Notes under the pieces: model-generated | Seen by the model: the letters and a program-made list of their open reading frames with translations, nothing else | Told to the model about the DNA's origin: nothing | The model's database searches: none | Position numbers and translations under genes: made by a program | Assembly (NCBI RefSeq): GCF_900105885.1 | Contig: NZ_LT629780.1 | Location: forward strand, 2,418,001-2,482,000 | From: Pseudomonas guangdongensis | Lineage (GTDB): Bacteria > Pseudomonadota > Gammaproteobacteria > Pseudomonadales > Pseudomonadaceae | DNA length: 64,000 nucleotides | Direction of reading: 5' to 3' | Shown here: positions 28,857 to 39,866 of the stretch, in pieces | How positions within the stretch are numbered: position 1 is the first letter of the stretch | Layout: the number at the start of each line of letters is the position of its first letter

Positions 28857-30900
28857 CAGCGCAAATCTCGACCGTGATGACGATCTCGATAGCCGCCTCA
28901 ATCAGCATTTTGCTGGAAAGGTGGTGCGCAAGGATCTGACCAAGCGCCTGAAGGAAGGCATCAACGTGCCGGTGTATGTGCTGGAGTACCTGCTCGGCAT
29001 GTACTGCGCCTCGGACAACGAAGAGGTGATTGCCGACGGGCTGGAAACGGTCAAGCGGATCCTGGCCGAGAACTATGTGCGCCCGGACGAAGCCGAGAAG
29101 GTCAAGTCGAAGATCCGTGAGCGCGGCAGCTTCAAGATTATCGACAAGGTGACTGCGCGTCTGAATGAGCGTCGGGACATCTATGAGGCGCTGTTCCTCA
29201 ACCTCGGCGTGAAGGATGCCGAGATCCCGGGGCGCTATATCCAGCAGTTCGAGAAGCTGCTGGCCGGTGGTATCTGGTGCATCGTCACCATCAACTACTT
29301 CTTTGAGGAGGGGGCCAAAGGTTCCCCCTTCACGGTGCAGGATCTCAAGCCGATCCAGATGCCGAACATGGACATGGATGGTCTGCTGGAGGCTCGCAAG
29401 CACTTCAGCGAGGGCGAGTGGCTGGATGTACTGCTGCGCTCGACGGGCATGGAGCCGAGCCACTTCAGTGAGCGGGCCAAGTGGCATCTGCTGACCCGCC
29501 TGGTGGCCTTCGTCGAGAACAACTACAACTGCTGCGAGCTGGGGCCGCGTGGGACTGGTAAGAGCCATGTGTACAAGGAGGTCAGCCCCAACAGCATCCT
29601 GGTTTCCGGTGGGCAGACCACCGTGGCCAACCTGTTCTACAACATGGCGCGTCGCCAAGTCGGGTTGGTCGGGATGTGGGACGTGGTGGCGTTCGACGAG
29701 GTGGCGGGCATCTCGTTCAAGGACAAGGACGGTGTGCAGATCATGAAGGACTACATGGCTTCGGGCAGCTTTGCCCGGGGGCGTGATGCCATCTCGGCCT
29801 CGGCCAGCATGATCTTTGTCGGCAACATCAACCAGCCGGTCGATACCCTGGTCAAGACCAGCCATCTGCTGGCGCCGTTTCCCTCTGCGATGATCGACTC
29901 GGCCTTCTTCGACCGCTTCCATGCCTACATTCCCGGCTGGGAAGTACCGAAGATGCGCCCGGAGTTCTTCACTAACCGCTACGGCCTGATCACCGACTAC
30001 CTGGCCGAGTACATGCGCGAGATGCGCAAGCGCAACTTCGCCGACGCTATCGACCGCTACTTCCGTCTAGGCAACAATCTCAACCAGCGCGACACCATCG
30101 CCGTTCGCCGTACCGTTTCCGGCCTGCTCAAGCTGCTCTATCCGAGCGCGGACTTTGACCGCGACGCGGTTCGTCGTTGCCTGGAGTACGCCCTGGAGGC
30201 GCGCCGCCGGGTCAAGGAGCAGCTGAAGAAGATCGGCGGCATGGAGTTCTTCGATGTGCACTTCTCCTACATCGATGTCGACACCCTGGATGAGACCTTC
30301 ATCAGCGTGCCGGAGCAGGGTGGTGGTGGTCTGATCCCGGAGGGGCAGGGCAAACCGGGAGTCGTGCATCTGGTGTCGACCGGAGGCAACAGCCATCTCG
30401 GACTGTACCGGTTGGAAACCCAGATCACCGCCGGTAGTGGCAAGCTCAACATGTCTGGCTTGGGTTCCAGCAGCTCGGCCAAGGAAGCGCTCAAGGTGGC
30501 CTTCGACTTCTTCAAGGCCAACGCCAGCCGGGTGAGTGGCGCTGCCAAGGTGGGAGATCACGACTACCACCTGCACACCGTCGAGCTGCACAACACTGGC
30601 GCACCTCGAGCACTGACCTTGGCCGCTTTCGTCGCCTACTGCTCAGCCCTGATGCAACGACCGTTGCAGAGCCAAATGGTGGTGCTGGGTGATATGAGCC
30701 TTGGTGGCAATGTTGTACCGGTAGAGAACCTTGCTGAATGTCTCCAGGTTGCCTTTGACGCCGGAGCCAAGCGAATCCTCCTGCCGATGGCCAGTGTCAC
30801 CGCGATCCCGACCGTACCTGGGGAGCTGTTTGCGAAGTTCCAGACGAGCTTCTACAGCGATCCGGTGGATGCTGTGTTCAAGGCGTTGGGGGTGGGGTGA
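28840..30900 (+). CDS. brxL: BREX system AAA+/Lon-like protein BrxL
   Basis: 686 residues. An N-terminal DNA-binding/linker part, a central AAA+ module with Walker A GPRGTGKSHVYKEV (about residues 235-248) and Walker B DVVAFDEVAGI (about 284-294), and a C-terminal Lon-protease-like domain (about 500-686, ending with VVPVENLAECLQVAFDAGAKRILLP). In this stretch the usual Lon PSAG serine motif is replaced by TGAPRALTLA, so proteolysis is doubtful, in line with views of BrxL as a DNA-translocating ATPase. ATG 28840 overlaps the pglZ end. It is the last core BREX gene; 102 bases later IS3 copy 3 begins. Confidence 0.95.
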   Translation: MTSTSDSANLDRDDDLDSRLNQHFAGKVVRKDLTKRLKEGINVPVYVLEYLLGMYCASDNEEVIADGLETVKRILAENYVRPDEAEKVKSKIRERGSFKIIDKVTARLNERRDIYEALFLNLGVKDAEIPGRYIQQFEKLLAGGIWCIVTINYFFEEGAKGSPFTVQDLKPIQMPNMDMDGLLEARKHFSEGEWLDVLLRSTGMEPSHFSERAKWHLLTRLVAFVENNYNCCELGPRGTGKSHVYKEVSPNSILVSGGQTTVANLFYNMARRQVGLVGMWDVVAFDEVAGISFKDKDGVQIMKDYMASGSFARGRDAISASASMIFVGNINQPVDTLVKTSHLLAPFPSAMIDSAFFDRFHAYIPGWEVPKMRPEFFTNRYGLITDYLAEYMREMRKRNFADAIDRYFRLGNNLNQRDTIAVRRTVSGLLKLLYPSADFDRDAVRRCLEYALEARRRVKEQLKKIGGMEFFDVHFSYIDVDTLDETFISVPEQGGGGLIPEGQGKPGVVHLVSTGGNSHLGLYRLETQITAGSGKLNMSGLGSSSSAKEALKVAFDFFKANASRVSGAAKVGDHDYHLHTVELHNTGAPRALTLAAFVAYCSALMQRPLQSQMVVLGDMSLGGNVVPVENLAECLQVAFDAGAKRILLPMASVTAIPTVPGELFAKFQTSFYSDPVDAVFKALGVG

Positions 30901-30938
30901 GCGTGGTGTCACGCTGAGGTGGTGCAAGGGATGATGAG

Positions 30939-31002
30939 TTGAGCGCCTTCGCTTTTGACGTTGCCGACTTCATGCCCGACTGGGTACCACTCAAAAGCTG
31001 TT
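30939..31002 (+). pseudogene. 5' end of a gene truncated by IS3 copy 3 (unknown)
   Basis: TTG 30939, preceded by AAGGGA, opens (M)SAFAFDVADFMPDWVPLKSC and runs straight into the IS. Only 21 codons remain. It may have been a further gene of the BREX operon. The frame does not continue on the other side of the IS, where an unrelated hydrolase fragment lies. Confidence 0.3.
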
Positions 31003-31010
31003 TGTAGTGG

Positions 31011-32173
<1,163 letters not shown>

Positions 32174-32238
32174 CGAACACCTCTCTAATGGCGATGATTT
32201 TCGCCTAAGTCGGTATCCGGGATCAGTAGACCACTACA

Positions 32239-32813
32239 CCTCCGGCAACACCGAGTTCTGGCGCCCGGCCGCCGAGCGGCTTGCCCACCCGGCGCAGCAG
32301 GTCCATATCGGCTGGCCCGGCTTCGGCAGCACGCCGCCCGACCCGAGCGTGACCGGCATGGCCGATCTGGTCGCCCGCGTGCTGCCAGAGATCGACCAGC
32401 CCACCACGCCGGTGGCGCAGTCCATGGGCGGCATCGTCGCCGTGTGCGCGGCGCTGCAGCGGCCCGAGCGGGTCACCCATCTGGTGCTGACCGTCACCTC
32501 GGGCGGGGTGGACATGTCCGCCCTGGGCGCGCAGGACTGGCGCCCGGACTTCGCCGCCGCCAACCCGAATCTGCCGCGCTGGTTCCTCGACGACCGCACC
32601 GACCTCACTGCCCGGCTGGCCGAGCTGCACATGCCGGTGCTGCTGCTCTGGGGCGACGCCGACCCGATCAGCCCCGTCCGCGTCGGCCAGCGCCTCGCCG
32701 AACTGCTGCCTCGCGCCGAGCTGCACATCTTCCCCGGCGCCGGCCACGACCTGGGCTTTACCCATGCGGCCGAGGTGGCGGGGTTGATCGACAGGCATCT
32801 GGCGAAGGGCTGA
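32239..32813 (+). pseudogene. Alpha/beta-hydrolase, N-terminus removed by IS3 copy 3
   Basis: The remaining 190 codons contain the nucleophile elbow AQSMGG, the acid residue in LLLWGDADPISPV and the catalytic histidine in FPGAGHDLG, in normal order and spacing. The first 15-25 residues (strand before FWRPAAERL) are missing; the frame now starts at the IS edge without its own start codon. High-GC codon use of a Pseudomonas gene. The original substrate cannot be told. Confidence 0.85.
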
Positions 32814-32921
32814 CGGGGGCTGTTCGCCATCGGTCGTTTCGTTTATTTCGTTTGTTGCTGTTTTCGTTTGTTTCGATTAAAAGGTCGTGTGACTGCACCA
32901 ACACTCTTTCTGGAGAAGCCC

Positions 32922-33386
32922 ATGACCCTCGCGGACTTTGATCGCACCATGCTCCCTGATGACAAGGAGATCGCGGCCGCCGTGGAGTCGCGCCGCCAGC
33001 TTGCCGCCTTCCTGTCGACCAAGCTGGAAACCCAGCGCATCGATATCGTGGACGACGAGCAGCGTTCGCACACGGTCGAGCTGCCGGTCTTCGCCCTGCG
33101 CCTGCTCGATGAAATCCTCGGCGAGCTGGCCATGGGTAACGCTGTCAAGGTCGTGCCGATCCATGCGGAACTCACCACTCAGGAAGCCGCGGACTTGCTC
33201 AACGTCTCGCGTCCCCATCTGGTGAAGCTGCTGGATGAGAGCGCTATCCCGCACACCAAGGTTGGTCGCCACCGCCGGGTGAAGTTCGCCGATCTGATGG
33301 CGTACAAGCAGCGCAGGGATGCCGAAAGCCGTCAGGCGATGGATGAGCTCGCCGCGCAGGCCCAGGAGCTGGGGATGGGGTACTGA
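32922..33386 (+). CDS. Excisionase-type helix-turn-helix antitoxin
   Basis: 154 residues. A MerR/excisionase-like HTH occupies residues about 85-130 (LTTQEAADLLNVSRPHLVKLLD, then HTKVGRHRRVKFADL). The N-terminal 80 residues are charged and helical. It overlaps the next gene at ATGA (33383-33386 region) and precedes a PIN toxin, the arrangement of HTH/PIN toxin-antitoxin pairs. ATG 32922 has GGAGAA ahead. It probably binds the pair's promoter and neutralises the PIN protein; inferred from the pairing. Confidence 0.82.
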   Translation: MTLADFDRTMLPDDKEIAAAVESRRQLAAFLSTKLETQRIDIVDDEQRSHTVELPVFALRLLDEILGELAMGNAVKVVPIHAELTTQEAADLLNVSRPHLVKLLDESAIPHTKVGRHRRVKFADLMAYKQRRDAESRQAMDELAAQAQELGMGY

Positions 33387-33961
33387 TGAGGCACTCGCCG
33401 TTCACCGCCGTGTATGACGCCAATGTTCTGTATCCGGCGCCGTTGCGCGACTTCCTGATGCATCTGGCGCTGACCGGCGTTTATCGAGCGCGCTGGACGG
33501 CTGAGATCCATGAGGAGTGGAAGCAGAACCTGCTGCTCAACCGGCCGGATCTCTCTCGGGAACAGTTGGATCGCACGTCTTCTGCCATGGACCGGGCAGT
33601 GCCGGATGCTCTGGTCACCGGGCATGAGTCGCTATGTAGCTCGCTTAATCTGCCGGATCCGGATGATCGGCATGTGCTGGCCGCGGCGATCAAGTGTGGG
33701 GCGTCGGTCATCGTGACGTTCAATCTGAAGGACTTCCCGTCTGATGTGCTGGAGCCGTTCGAGGTCGAGGCGATGCACCCGGATGATTTCATCGCGGATC
33801 TTTTCGATCTGGATCAGGCGGCGGTGCTGCAGGCGGCTCAGGCACAGCGCGCATCGTTGAAGAACCCACCGCGCACTGCTCGGGAGTTCCTTGAGCGGCT
33901 TTCGTTGCAGGGGCTGACGCAGAGCGTCAAGTTGCTCTCGGACTATGAGCGGTTGATCTGA
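33386..33961 (+). CDS. PIN-domain ribonuclease toxin
   Basis: 191 residues. The PIN fold acids are visible: VYDANVLYP at the N-terminus (first Asp), EEWKQNLL, and DPDDRHVLAAAI followed by ASVIVTFNLKDFP (third and fourth acids). Such Mg-dependent RNases are VapC-like toxins. The start codon overlaps the antitoxin stop (ATGA), so translation is coupled. It is the last gene before the right end of the island. Confidence 0.87.
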   Translation: MRHSPFTAVYDANVLYPAPLRDFLMHLALTGVYRARWTAEIHEEWKQNLLLNRPDLSREQLDRTSSAMDRAVPDALVTGHESLCSSLNLPDPDDRHVLAAAIKCGASVIVTFNLKDFPSDVLEPFEVEAMHPDDFIADLFDLDQAAVLQAAQAQRASLKNPPRTAREFLERLSLQGLTQSVKLLSDYERLI

Positions 33962-34120
33962 CAGGCGTATGTCGTGAGCTTTGGCATGTTGCCGGGCGGG
34001 TCATCTCCTGAGCTTTCATCAAGCCCCGTCCCCGTACTTTGGGTGACCACCAACTACGGCGTTCGCCGATCATCCTCGAAGGCGAAGAGGCTGTGATCGG
34101 GCCACTTCGAAAATCTCGGC

Positions 34121-34138
34121 GGTACAAAAATGGTACAA
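34121..34138 (+). repeat. Two 7-bp direct repeats spaced 11 bp, next to attR
   Basis: GGTACAA at 34121-34127 and 34132-34138, one helical turn apart, 61 bases inside the right attachment site. This mirrors the phased pair near attL, though the sequence is different. Confidence 0.35.
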
Positions 34139-34198
34139 GCCGAAACCCGACCCTCTGCAGCCCTTTATCCACGCGGGTTCTGATTTCCGTCCCGACGA

Positions 34199-34224
34199 TC
34201 CATCATCGGCGCGACGAGAAAGCG
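34199..34224. other. Island right end (attR), imperfect copy of the dusA site
   Basis: Matches 889-914 at 23 of 26 positions, same orientation, with the identical 14-base core TCCATCATCGGCGC. Read on the minus strand it still encodes RFLVAPMMD, the start of a DusA reading frame, but no start codon for it is evident to the right, so the displaced dusA 5' end has decayed. Confidence 0.8.
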
Positions 34225-34309
34225 TTGTTTTAGCCTGGGATGTACGGCGGCTGTAGCGGGCTGACATCTCGGAAGCAGACACCTGCCGGATAAGCGCTGC
34301 CGTACCGGG

Positions 34310-34368
34310 GAGGGGCGGAAAGCCTCCGGTGCGAGCCTGGCTGGACCTCGCCGGAGGCGGAGCCCCTC
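34310..34368. repeat. Nested inverted repeat downstream of the chemoreceptor gene
   Basis: The outer arms GAGGGGC (34310-34316) and GCCCCTC (34362-34368) enclose GCCTCCGG (34322-34329) and CCGGAGGC (34351-34358), all perfect. It stands 29 bases after the end of the minus-strand chemoreceptor gene and could be its terminator or a dispersed REP-like palindrome. Confidence 0.5.
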
Positions 34369-34396
34369 TGCGCTCGCAGGGGGCTGTGTATGTGCC

Positions 34397-36400
34397 TCAG
34401 AAGGTTTCGGCCTCGGCCACTCGGCGAGTGTGGGTGTGAGGCGCAGTCTGTGGGGACTGGGCTCGCTCGGCGCCGACCTTGAATACCGCGACCGTCTGCA
34501 CCAGCTCCTCGGCCTGGCCGCGCAGGCTGTCGGCGGCGGCGGCCATTTCCTCGACCAGCGCGGCGTTCTGCTGGGTGGCGCGGTCCATCTGGGTGACGGC
34601 CAGACCGACCTGGCCGACGCCGGCGCTCTGTTCGCGGCTGGCGGCGCTGATTTCGCCCATGATGTCGGTCACCCGCTGGATGGCTTCGACCACCTCCTGC
34701 ATGGTGCTGCCGGCCTGGTCGACCAAGCTGCTGCCGGCGGCGACGCGGTCGACGTTGACGGTGATCAGCTGCTTGATCTCGTTGGCGGCATTGGCCGAGC
34801 GCTGGGCGAGGGTGCGTACCTCGTTGGCCACCACGGCGAAGCCGCGGCCCTGTTCGCCGGCGCGGGCAGCCTCGACCGAGGCGTTGAGGGCGAGAATGTT
34901 GGTCTGGAAGGCGATACCGTCGATGGCGCTGACGATATCGGCCATCTGGCGCGAGCTGTTGTCGATCTCGCGCATGGTGGAAACCACGCGGTCGACCACC
35001 TCGCCGCCGCGTGTCGCCACCTCGGATGCACTCATGGCCAGCTGGTTGGCCTGGGCGGCGCCTTCGGCGTTGTTCTGCACGGTGGTGCCCAGCTCCTCCA
35101 TGGAGGCGGAGGTTTGCTCCAGGGCGCTGGCCTGGCTCTCGGTGCGCGAGGACAGGTCCTGGTTGGCCTGGGCGATCTGCGCGCTGGCCACCGCCACGCC
35201 CTGCGAGCCCTGGCGCACGCTGGAAACCACCGCCAGCAGGCTGTCCTGCATGTGCTTGAGCTGCGCCATCAGGCTGCGGGTATCGCCGGCGCGCAGTGGG
35301 ATCGGCCGGCTGAGGTCGCCCTGGGCGACGCGGTCGGCGATGGCTGCGGCATCTTCCGGATCGCCGCCGATGGGGCGCAGCACCAGACGCTCCAGGGCGA
35401 TGCTCAGGCCGATGGAGACCAGCACGATGCTCAGCAGGCCGAGGCCGGCGGCCACGGCGCGCAGGGTGCTGATGCCGGCCAGCACCTCGTTTTCCGGTAC
35501 GGTGGCGACGAAGGTCCAGGGCGTCGGCGTGGCGCCGATCCGGATCGGCACATACAGGCGGGTCACGGTGGTGTCCAGGCGGCTGTCGGTGATCCGCTCC
35601 CGATGGGGCGTGCCCGCCTGGATGCCGGCGCGCAGCGCTTCGTCGATGCCGACGGCGGTCATGTCCTGACCGACCTGCCGGGCATCGCGGTCGGCCACGA
35701 CGGTGCCGCTGTTGGACAGCAGGGTGGCGTAGCCGCTGTCGAATATCTTCAGTTTGCCGACCATTTCCTGCAGGCTGGCCAGGGCGATGTCGATGCCGGC
35801 CACACCGAGGAAGCGGCCGTCGCGGATGATCGGCACGGTGAGGGTGGTGATCAGGACTTCCTTGCCGGCCACGGTGTAGGGGTAGGGGTCGAGCAGTACC
35901 GGTCGGCGAGTCTGCTTGGCCAGCTGGTAATAGTCGCCCGCGCCGGACTTGTCGTAGTCGATCAGCGCCTCGACCTGCAGGCTGCCGGCGCCGCGGTTCC
36001 AGTAGGGAACGAAACGGCCGCTCTGGTCGTGGCCGGGCTTGTCGACGTATTCCGCGTCCTTGCCGTCGAAGGCGTCGGGTTCCCAGCCGGTCCAGACGCC
36101 GAGGAAGCCGCTGTTGCCGGCGAGCACGCCGCGCAGGATGGTGTTGGCGATCTCGCGGTCGGCCAGGCCGTCTGCGCTCAGGCTGCCGAGCGCGTCGGCC
36201 AGCACCTGTGCGGCGTCCAGCGCGTGCTCGATGGTGAGCGAGACGGCCATGCTTTCGTGCTTGGCCCGTTCGTTGGCGTAGCTGAGCGCCGTGTCATGCT
36301 GCATGGAGGCGGCCTGCTGGCTCAGTACCGTGACGGTGGCGGCGAAGCCGACCAGCACGATCAATACCACGCACAGCAGCAACCTGGCGCGCAGGCTCAT
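34397..36400 (-). CDS. Methyl-accepting chemotaxis protein with dCache sensor
   Basis: 667 residues. A first membrane helix ([22 protein letters not shown], split by charged ends), a periplasmic double-Cache domain (about 40-290, with [21 protein letters not shown] and GVAGIDI), a second membrane helix, HAMP, then the cytoplasmic signalling hairpin, whose tip holds [20 protein letters not shown]. It transmits ligand binding to CheA. Ligand unknown. ATG 36400 is chosen because GGAAAGGAAG lies just ahead; an upstream in-frame ATG at 36421 has none. No C-terminal CheR-binding pentapeptide is seen. Given the neighbours, an alcohol or related compound would be a reasonable guess, no more. Confidence 0.9.
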   Translation of the reverse strand: MSLRARLLLCVVLIVLVGFAATVTVLSQQAASMQHDTALSYANERAKHESMAVSLTIEHALDAAQVLADALGSLSADGLADREIANTILRGVLAGNSGFLGVWTGWEPDAFDGKDAEYVDKPGHDQSGRFVPYWNRGAGSLQVEALIDYDKSGAGDYYQLAKQTRRPVLLDPYPYTVAGKEVLITTLTVPIIRDGRFLGVAGIDIALASLQEMVGKLKIFDSGYATLLSNSGTVVADRDARQVGQDMTAVGIDEALRAGIQAGTPHRERITDSRLDTTVTRLYVPIRIGATPTPWTFVATVPENEVLAGISTLRAVAAGLGLLSIVLVSIGLSIALERLVLRPIGGDPEDAAAIADRVAQGDLSRPIPLRAGDTRSLMAQLKHMQDSLLAVVSSVRQGSQGVAVASAQIAQANQDLSSRTESQASALEQTSASMEELGTTVQNNAEGAAQANQLAMSASEVATRGGEVVDRVVSTMREIDNSSRQMADIVSAIDGIAFQTNILALNASVEAARAGEQGRGFAVVANEVRTLAQRSANAANEIKQLITVNVDRVAAGSSLVDQAGSTMQEVVEAIQRVTDIMGEISAASREQSAGVGQVGLAVTQMDRATQQNAALVEEMAAAADSLRGQAEELVQTVAVFKVGAERAQSPQTAPHTHTRRVAEAETF

Positions 36401-36935
36401 CTTCTTCCTTTCCAAGTACACCTCGACTCATCAGCGGTATGAAACGGTTGCCCGTCCGTTGCGGCGCGGCTGCGCTGCGGTCGGGCCCGGTTTTTAGATC
36501 CACACGAATCGGCTGGCGCGGTACTCCCGCGTGCCCCCTGGGCGAAAACGGTGCGCGGGGGCGCGGGCGAGAGCGGCGGCCTGCATCCGTTGCGGTTCCC
36601 TTGCGGAGAGGGAGCGTCAAATTTCCCACGGATCAATGGTTATGAAAAGTGTTAGTTGTGATGAAAATGAAGAATAAATGCCCGATTCGACGAGTATTTG
36701 ACGTCATTGTCTGTTGTGGCGGCCAGTCCCGTGCCGGAAGAGGTGCCTCCTGCCCTGGCGCTCCCGCCGCTCGGGCGGATCTGTGCCGGGATTAAGCAAT
36801 GGGCGTGCCGGAATCCGCTTGCTGCGGGCAGCCCGCGCGCTACTTTGGTAGCGTGCCCGGCGCTACCTGGGCAGGATTGCCCGGCGCCATCCCGACATGC
36901 AGGCTAGAGCCTGTTTCTGGCATACGGTGATCGGC
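36401..36935. other. Divergent intergenic region between the chemoreceptor and pqqF
   Basis: No convincing gene; the open frames have no family signature. It holds an AT-rich stretch at about 36635-36710 and, near pqqF, the palindrome described at 36838-36853 with a further CGCTACC half at 36861. Confidence 0.5.
36838..36853. promoter_or_regulatory. pqqF: TACCAAAGTAG-type site upstream of pqqF (site A)
   Basis: CGCTAC-TTTG-GTAGCG, perfect 6-bp arms; on the minus strand it reads CGCTACCAAAGTAGCG. It ends 82 bases before the pqqF ATG. One of several similar sites in front of alcohol-oxidation genes in this window. Confidence 0.5.
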
Positions 36936-39479
36936 ATGGGCTGCGAGTTTCCCTCCCTGGCGCGGCGCACCCTGCACCTGGAGAACGGTGTGCAGGTGGC
37001 GCTGCTGCACGACCCGCAGGCGACGCGCATCGCCCTGGCCGGCAGTCTGGCGGCGGGCAGCTTCCACGAGCCGGCGGGCTGGCCGGGTCTGGCGCATTTC
37101 GTCGAGCACGCGTTGTTTCTCGGCAGCCACGGACGCCCCGGGGCGAGCGACTTCGCCGACTATGTGCATGCCCACGGCGGGCGCTACAACGCCCGCACGC
37201 TGGCCCTGCAGACCCTGTACTTGCTGGAGATGCCCGCCCGCGAGTGGCCGGCGGCGCTCGCTGCGCTGGACGATCTGCTGTTCCGCCCGCTGTTCTGCCG
37301 CGAACGCCTGCTGCGCGAGCGTGCGGTCCTGCACGCCGAGTATCTGGCGCGTTGCGCCGATGGCGCGCAGCAGGTGCAGGGCGCCATCGCCGAGCAGCTG
37401 CATCCCGGGCATCCGCTGTCGCGCTTCCATGCCGGCGCGCAGGATACCCTGCAGCCGCAGAGCGCGCAGTTCATGACCGACCTGCGCGACTGGCACGCCC
37501 GTCACTACCGGGCGGCGAACCTGTGCCTGCTGATCAGCGGCCCCCAGTCGCTCGACGCGCTGGAGCGTCAGGTGCGCGAGCGGTTGAGCGCGCTGCCGGC
37601 CGCTCCGCCCGAGCCCGAGCCCGAGCCCGAGCCCGACTGGCCCGACTGGCCCGACTGCTGGCCGGCCGGGCAGCCGGCGCTCGAACTGCTCCTGCAGCAA
37701 CCCGAAGCGATCCGGCGCATGAGCCTGTGGTGGCCGCTGGCGCTGGAGCCGGCGCTGCAGGAGCCCCTGCAGACCCTGCTGGATCGGGCCCTGCAGCGGG
37801 CCGGCGCCGGCAGTCTGGCCGGCGAGTTACGCGCCCGCGGCTGGGCGCAGCGGCTCGCGGTACAGGTGCAGCCGGCGGATGCCGGCAGCGGCCTGCTGGT
37901 CCTGCATGTCGACCTGCTGGATGCCGGCGCGGCCCATGAGCGGGCAATCGCCGCGCTCTGCTGCGACTGGCTCGAAAGCTGCGCCGCGGATCCCCGGCTG
38001 CTGGCGGACGAGCCGGTCTGGCAGGCCATCTGTCGCGAGCAGGCCTGGCAGGAGTACGAACTGCCGGCCTTCGAGCGCGCCGCCCTGTGGGTCGAGCGCT
38101 GGCGCCAGCAGGGCGGCGACTGGCGGCCCTGGCCGCCGGTGACGCTGGAGACTCTGGCGGCGCGCCTGGCCCGGCTGGAGCGGCGACGGATGATCGTGCA
38201 GTACGCCCGGCCCCATCTGCCCTGCGCGGCGACCACGCCCTGGTTCCCCGTACGCTGGCAGGCCCGCCCGCTGGCCGGGTGGCCGGCTGTCCGGTCGCCG
38301 CGCTGGCAGACGCCGCCGCCCAACCCCTTCCTGCCGTCCGGCCCCCGTCCCGCAACGGCGTTGCCGGATGGCGCGTCCATGCAGCGTCCGGGGCATGCGG
38401 CGGTGCTGCTGTGCTGGCGCGGCGAGGATGCGCAGGGCGTGGCCCTGGCGGGTGCGCCGCTGGCCGAGGCGGCGCTGGCGCAGCACTGGCGCGAGGCGCT
38501 GGCGGATGCGCGACAGGCGGGTTGCGACTGGTGCTCGCTGGCCCACCCCGGCCAGCTGCGTTTTCATCTGAGCGGTCCGGCGCAGTTGCTGGCGCCGGTC
38601 CTGTCGACGCTGCTGGCGGCTCTGCACTGCCGCGACGGCGGGGCCTGGCGGGTGGCGTTGCGGCGTCAGGAGACCGAGGGCGCGCAGCAGATGCTGTTGC
38701 GCCAGATGCTGACCCACCCGGCGGCGCAGTGCCGGCCGGGCGACGAGGCGCTGCCCGCTGCCGCGCTGGCGCAGATCGACGATGAGGCGCTGCCGGCGTT
38801 GCTGCGCGGCTTCCTGCGCGACTCGGCGCTGCACCGCCTGGATTTCGGCGCGGTGCCGGAGGCGGTCGGACAGGTGCTGCAGGGCTGGGGGCGGCCTGTG
38901 CCGGCGCCGCCCCCCGCGCCGGCGCATCCCGAGCCCGGCGTGCACAGCCGCCGGCTCGGCCTGGGGGGCGACGAGCAGGCGGTTCTGCTGCGACTGCTGG
39001 CGCCGCGCATCGCGCCGCGCGAGGAAGCCGCCTGGCGCCTGCTGGCGGTATTGCGCCAGGGCGCGTTCTATCAGGCGCTGCGGGTCGAGCAGGGGCTGGG
39101 GTACGCCCTGTTCAGCCGTTTCCAGACGGGCGAGGCGGGCATCGAGCTGCAGTTCGGCGTGCAGTCGCCCCACGCCTCCGCCGAGCAACTGCAGGAGGCC
39201 ATCCGCCGTTTCGTCGCGGACGGTGCGGCGGCGCTGGCGACGCTGCCCGAGGCGCGCCTGCAGCAGGCGCGCCAGGCCGTGCTCGACAGCTTGGCCGAGG
39301 CCGACGGGCAGCGCGCCCGCCGCCTGCGCGCCTGCCAGGCCTGGCTGAACGCCGAGCCGGCCGGCTGGACCGCGGCCGTACGCGCGGCGCTGGCGGAACT
39401 GTCGCAGGCCGAGCTGTGCCGGGCGGCCATGGCGCTGGGCGGCCCCGATACGAGCTGGTACTGGCTGTTCGGCCGCTGA
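36936..39479 (+). CDS. pqqF: PQQ biosynthesis protease PqqF (M16 pitrilysin family)
   Basis: 847 residues. The inverted zinc motif HFVEH is at about residues 54-58, and the downstream zinc-ligand glutamate is in RAVLHAEYLAR. Long low-complexity runs (PEPEPEPEPDWPDWPDCW) join the halves of the M16 fold; the C-terminal inactive half contains GLGYALFSRF. PqqF, with PqqG, digests the peptide from which PQQ is made from PqqA. The start is uncertain: ATG 36936 gives the usual short N-terminus before LENGVQVALLHD; ATG 36897 is also open. No pqqABCDE follows; they must lie elsewhere. PQQ is the cofactor of ExaA encoded at 55727. Confidence 0.85.
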   Translation: MGCEFPSLARRTLHLENGVQVALLHDPQATRIALAGSLAAGSFHEPAGWPGLAHFVEHALFLGSHGRPGASDFADYVHAHGGRYNARTLALQTLYLLEMPAREWPAALAALDDLLFRPLFCRERLLRERAVLHAEYLARCADGAQQVQGAIAEQLHPGHPLSRFHAGAQDTLQPQSAQFMTDLRDWHARHYRAANLCLLISGPQSLDALERQVRERLSALPAAPPEPEPEPEPDWPDWPDCWPAGQPALELLLQQPEAIRRMSLWWPLALEPALQEPLQTLLDRALQRAGAGSLAGELRARGWAQRLAVQVQPADAGSGLLVLHVDLLDAGAAHERAIAALCCDWLESCAADPRLLADEPVWQAICREQAWQEYELPAFERAALWVERWRQQGGDWRPWPPVTLETLAARLARLERRRMIVQYARPHLPCAATTPWFPVRWQARPLAGWPAVRSPRWQTPPPNPFLPSGPRPATALPDGASMQRPGHAAVLLCWRGEDAQGVALAGAPLAEAALAQHWREALADARQAGCDWCSLAHPGQLRFHLSGPAQLLAPVLSTLLAALHCRDGGAWRVALRRQETEGAQQMLLRQMLTHPAAQCRPGDEALPAAALAQIDDEALPALLRGFLRDSALHRLDFGAVPEAVGQVLQGWGRPVPAPPPAPAHPEPGVHSRRLGLGGDEQAVLLRLLAPRIAPREEAAWRLLAVLRQGAFYQALRVEQGLGYALFSRFQTGEAGIELQFGVQSPHASAEQLQEAIRRFVADGAAALATLPEARLQQARQAVLDSLAEADGQRARRLRACQAWLNAEPAGWTAAVRAALAELSQAELCRAAMALGGPDTSWYWLFGR

Positions 39480-39866
39480 GGTTCTGCCCGGCCGCCGCGG
39501 CGGCTCGTTCTCCCTGTCTGCGCCCGGAGCGCCCCCGTAGCGGTGCGCCTGCCGCCCCGCCTGCCTCCTTGCCGCTCTCCGCACGCTCTGCTCGAAACGG
39601 GCGCGTGTCGCGCGGCGGTCCGTATTGTCCCATCCGCCCATCCGCCCATCCGCCCATCCGCCCGGCGACCGTCTGCGCCGGGCGCGGCGGTGTGCCCGGG
39701 CGTTCCATGGTGGTAGGGGATGAGAGCCTTTGGTCGTGGCTCCTGTGGTCTTCCGAAAGTACGAGCGATCCGCGCCCTGCGCAGAATACGTGGCGTGCCG
39801 GCCGGCTCCCGATAATCGCTGCGACTGTTGGATCAGGCAGTCGTCCTGACGCAAGCGGAGACCAAG
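39480..39866. other. Intergenic region between pqqF and the porin
   Basis: No gene seen. It contains a short tandem repeat (39631-39662) and, before the porin, a CAGAAT hexamer at 39782-39787 that may be its -10 element. Confidence 0.45.
39631..39662 (+). repeat. Four tandem copies of CATCCGCC
   Basis: An exact 8-bp unit repeated four times in the noncoding stretch between pqqF and the porin. Such tracts change copy number by slippage; no function is evident. Confidence 0.8.

Noticed and set aside
33927..34172. Minus-strand frame near the right island end as a possible integrase remnant
   Set aside because: The 81 codons show no recombinase R-H-R-Y motifs; only the position suggests it.
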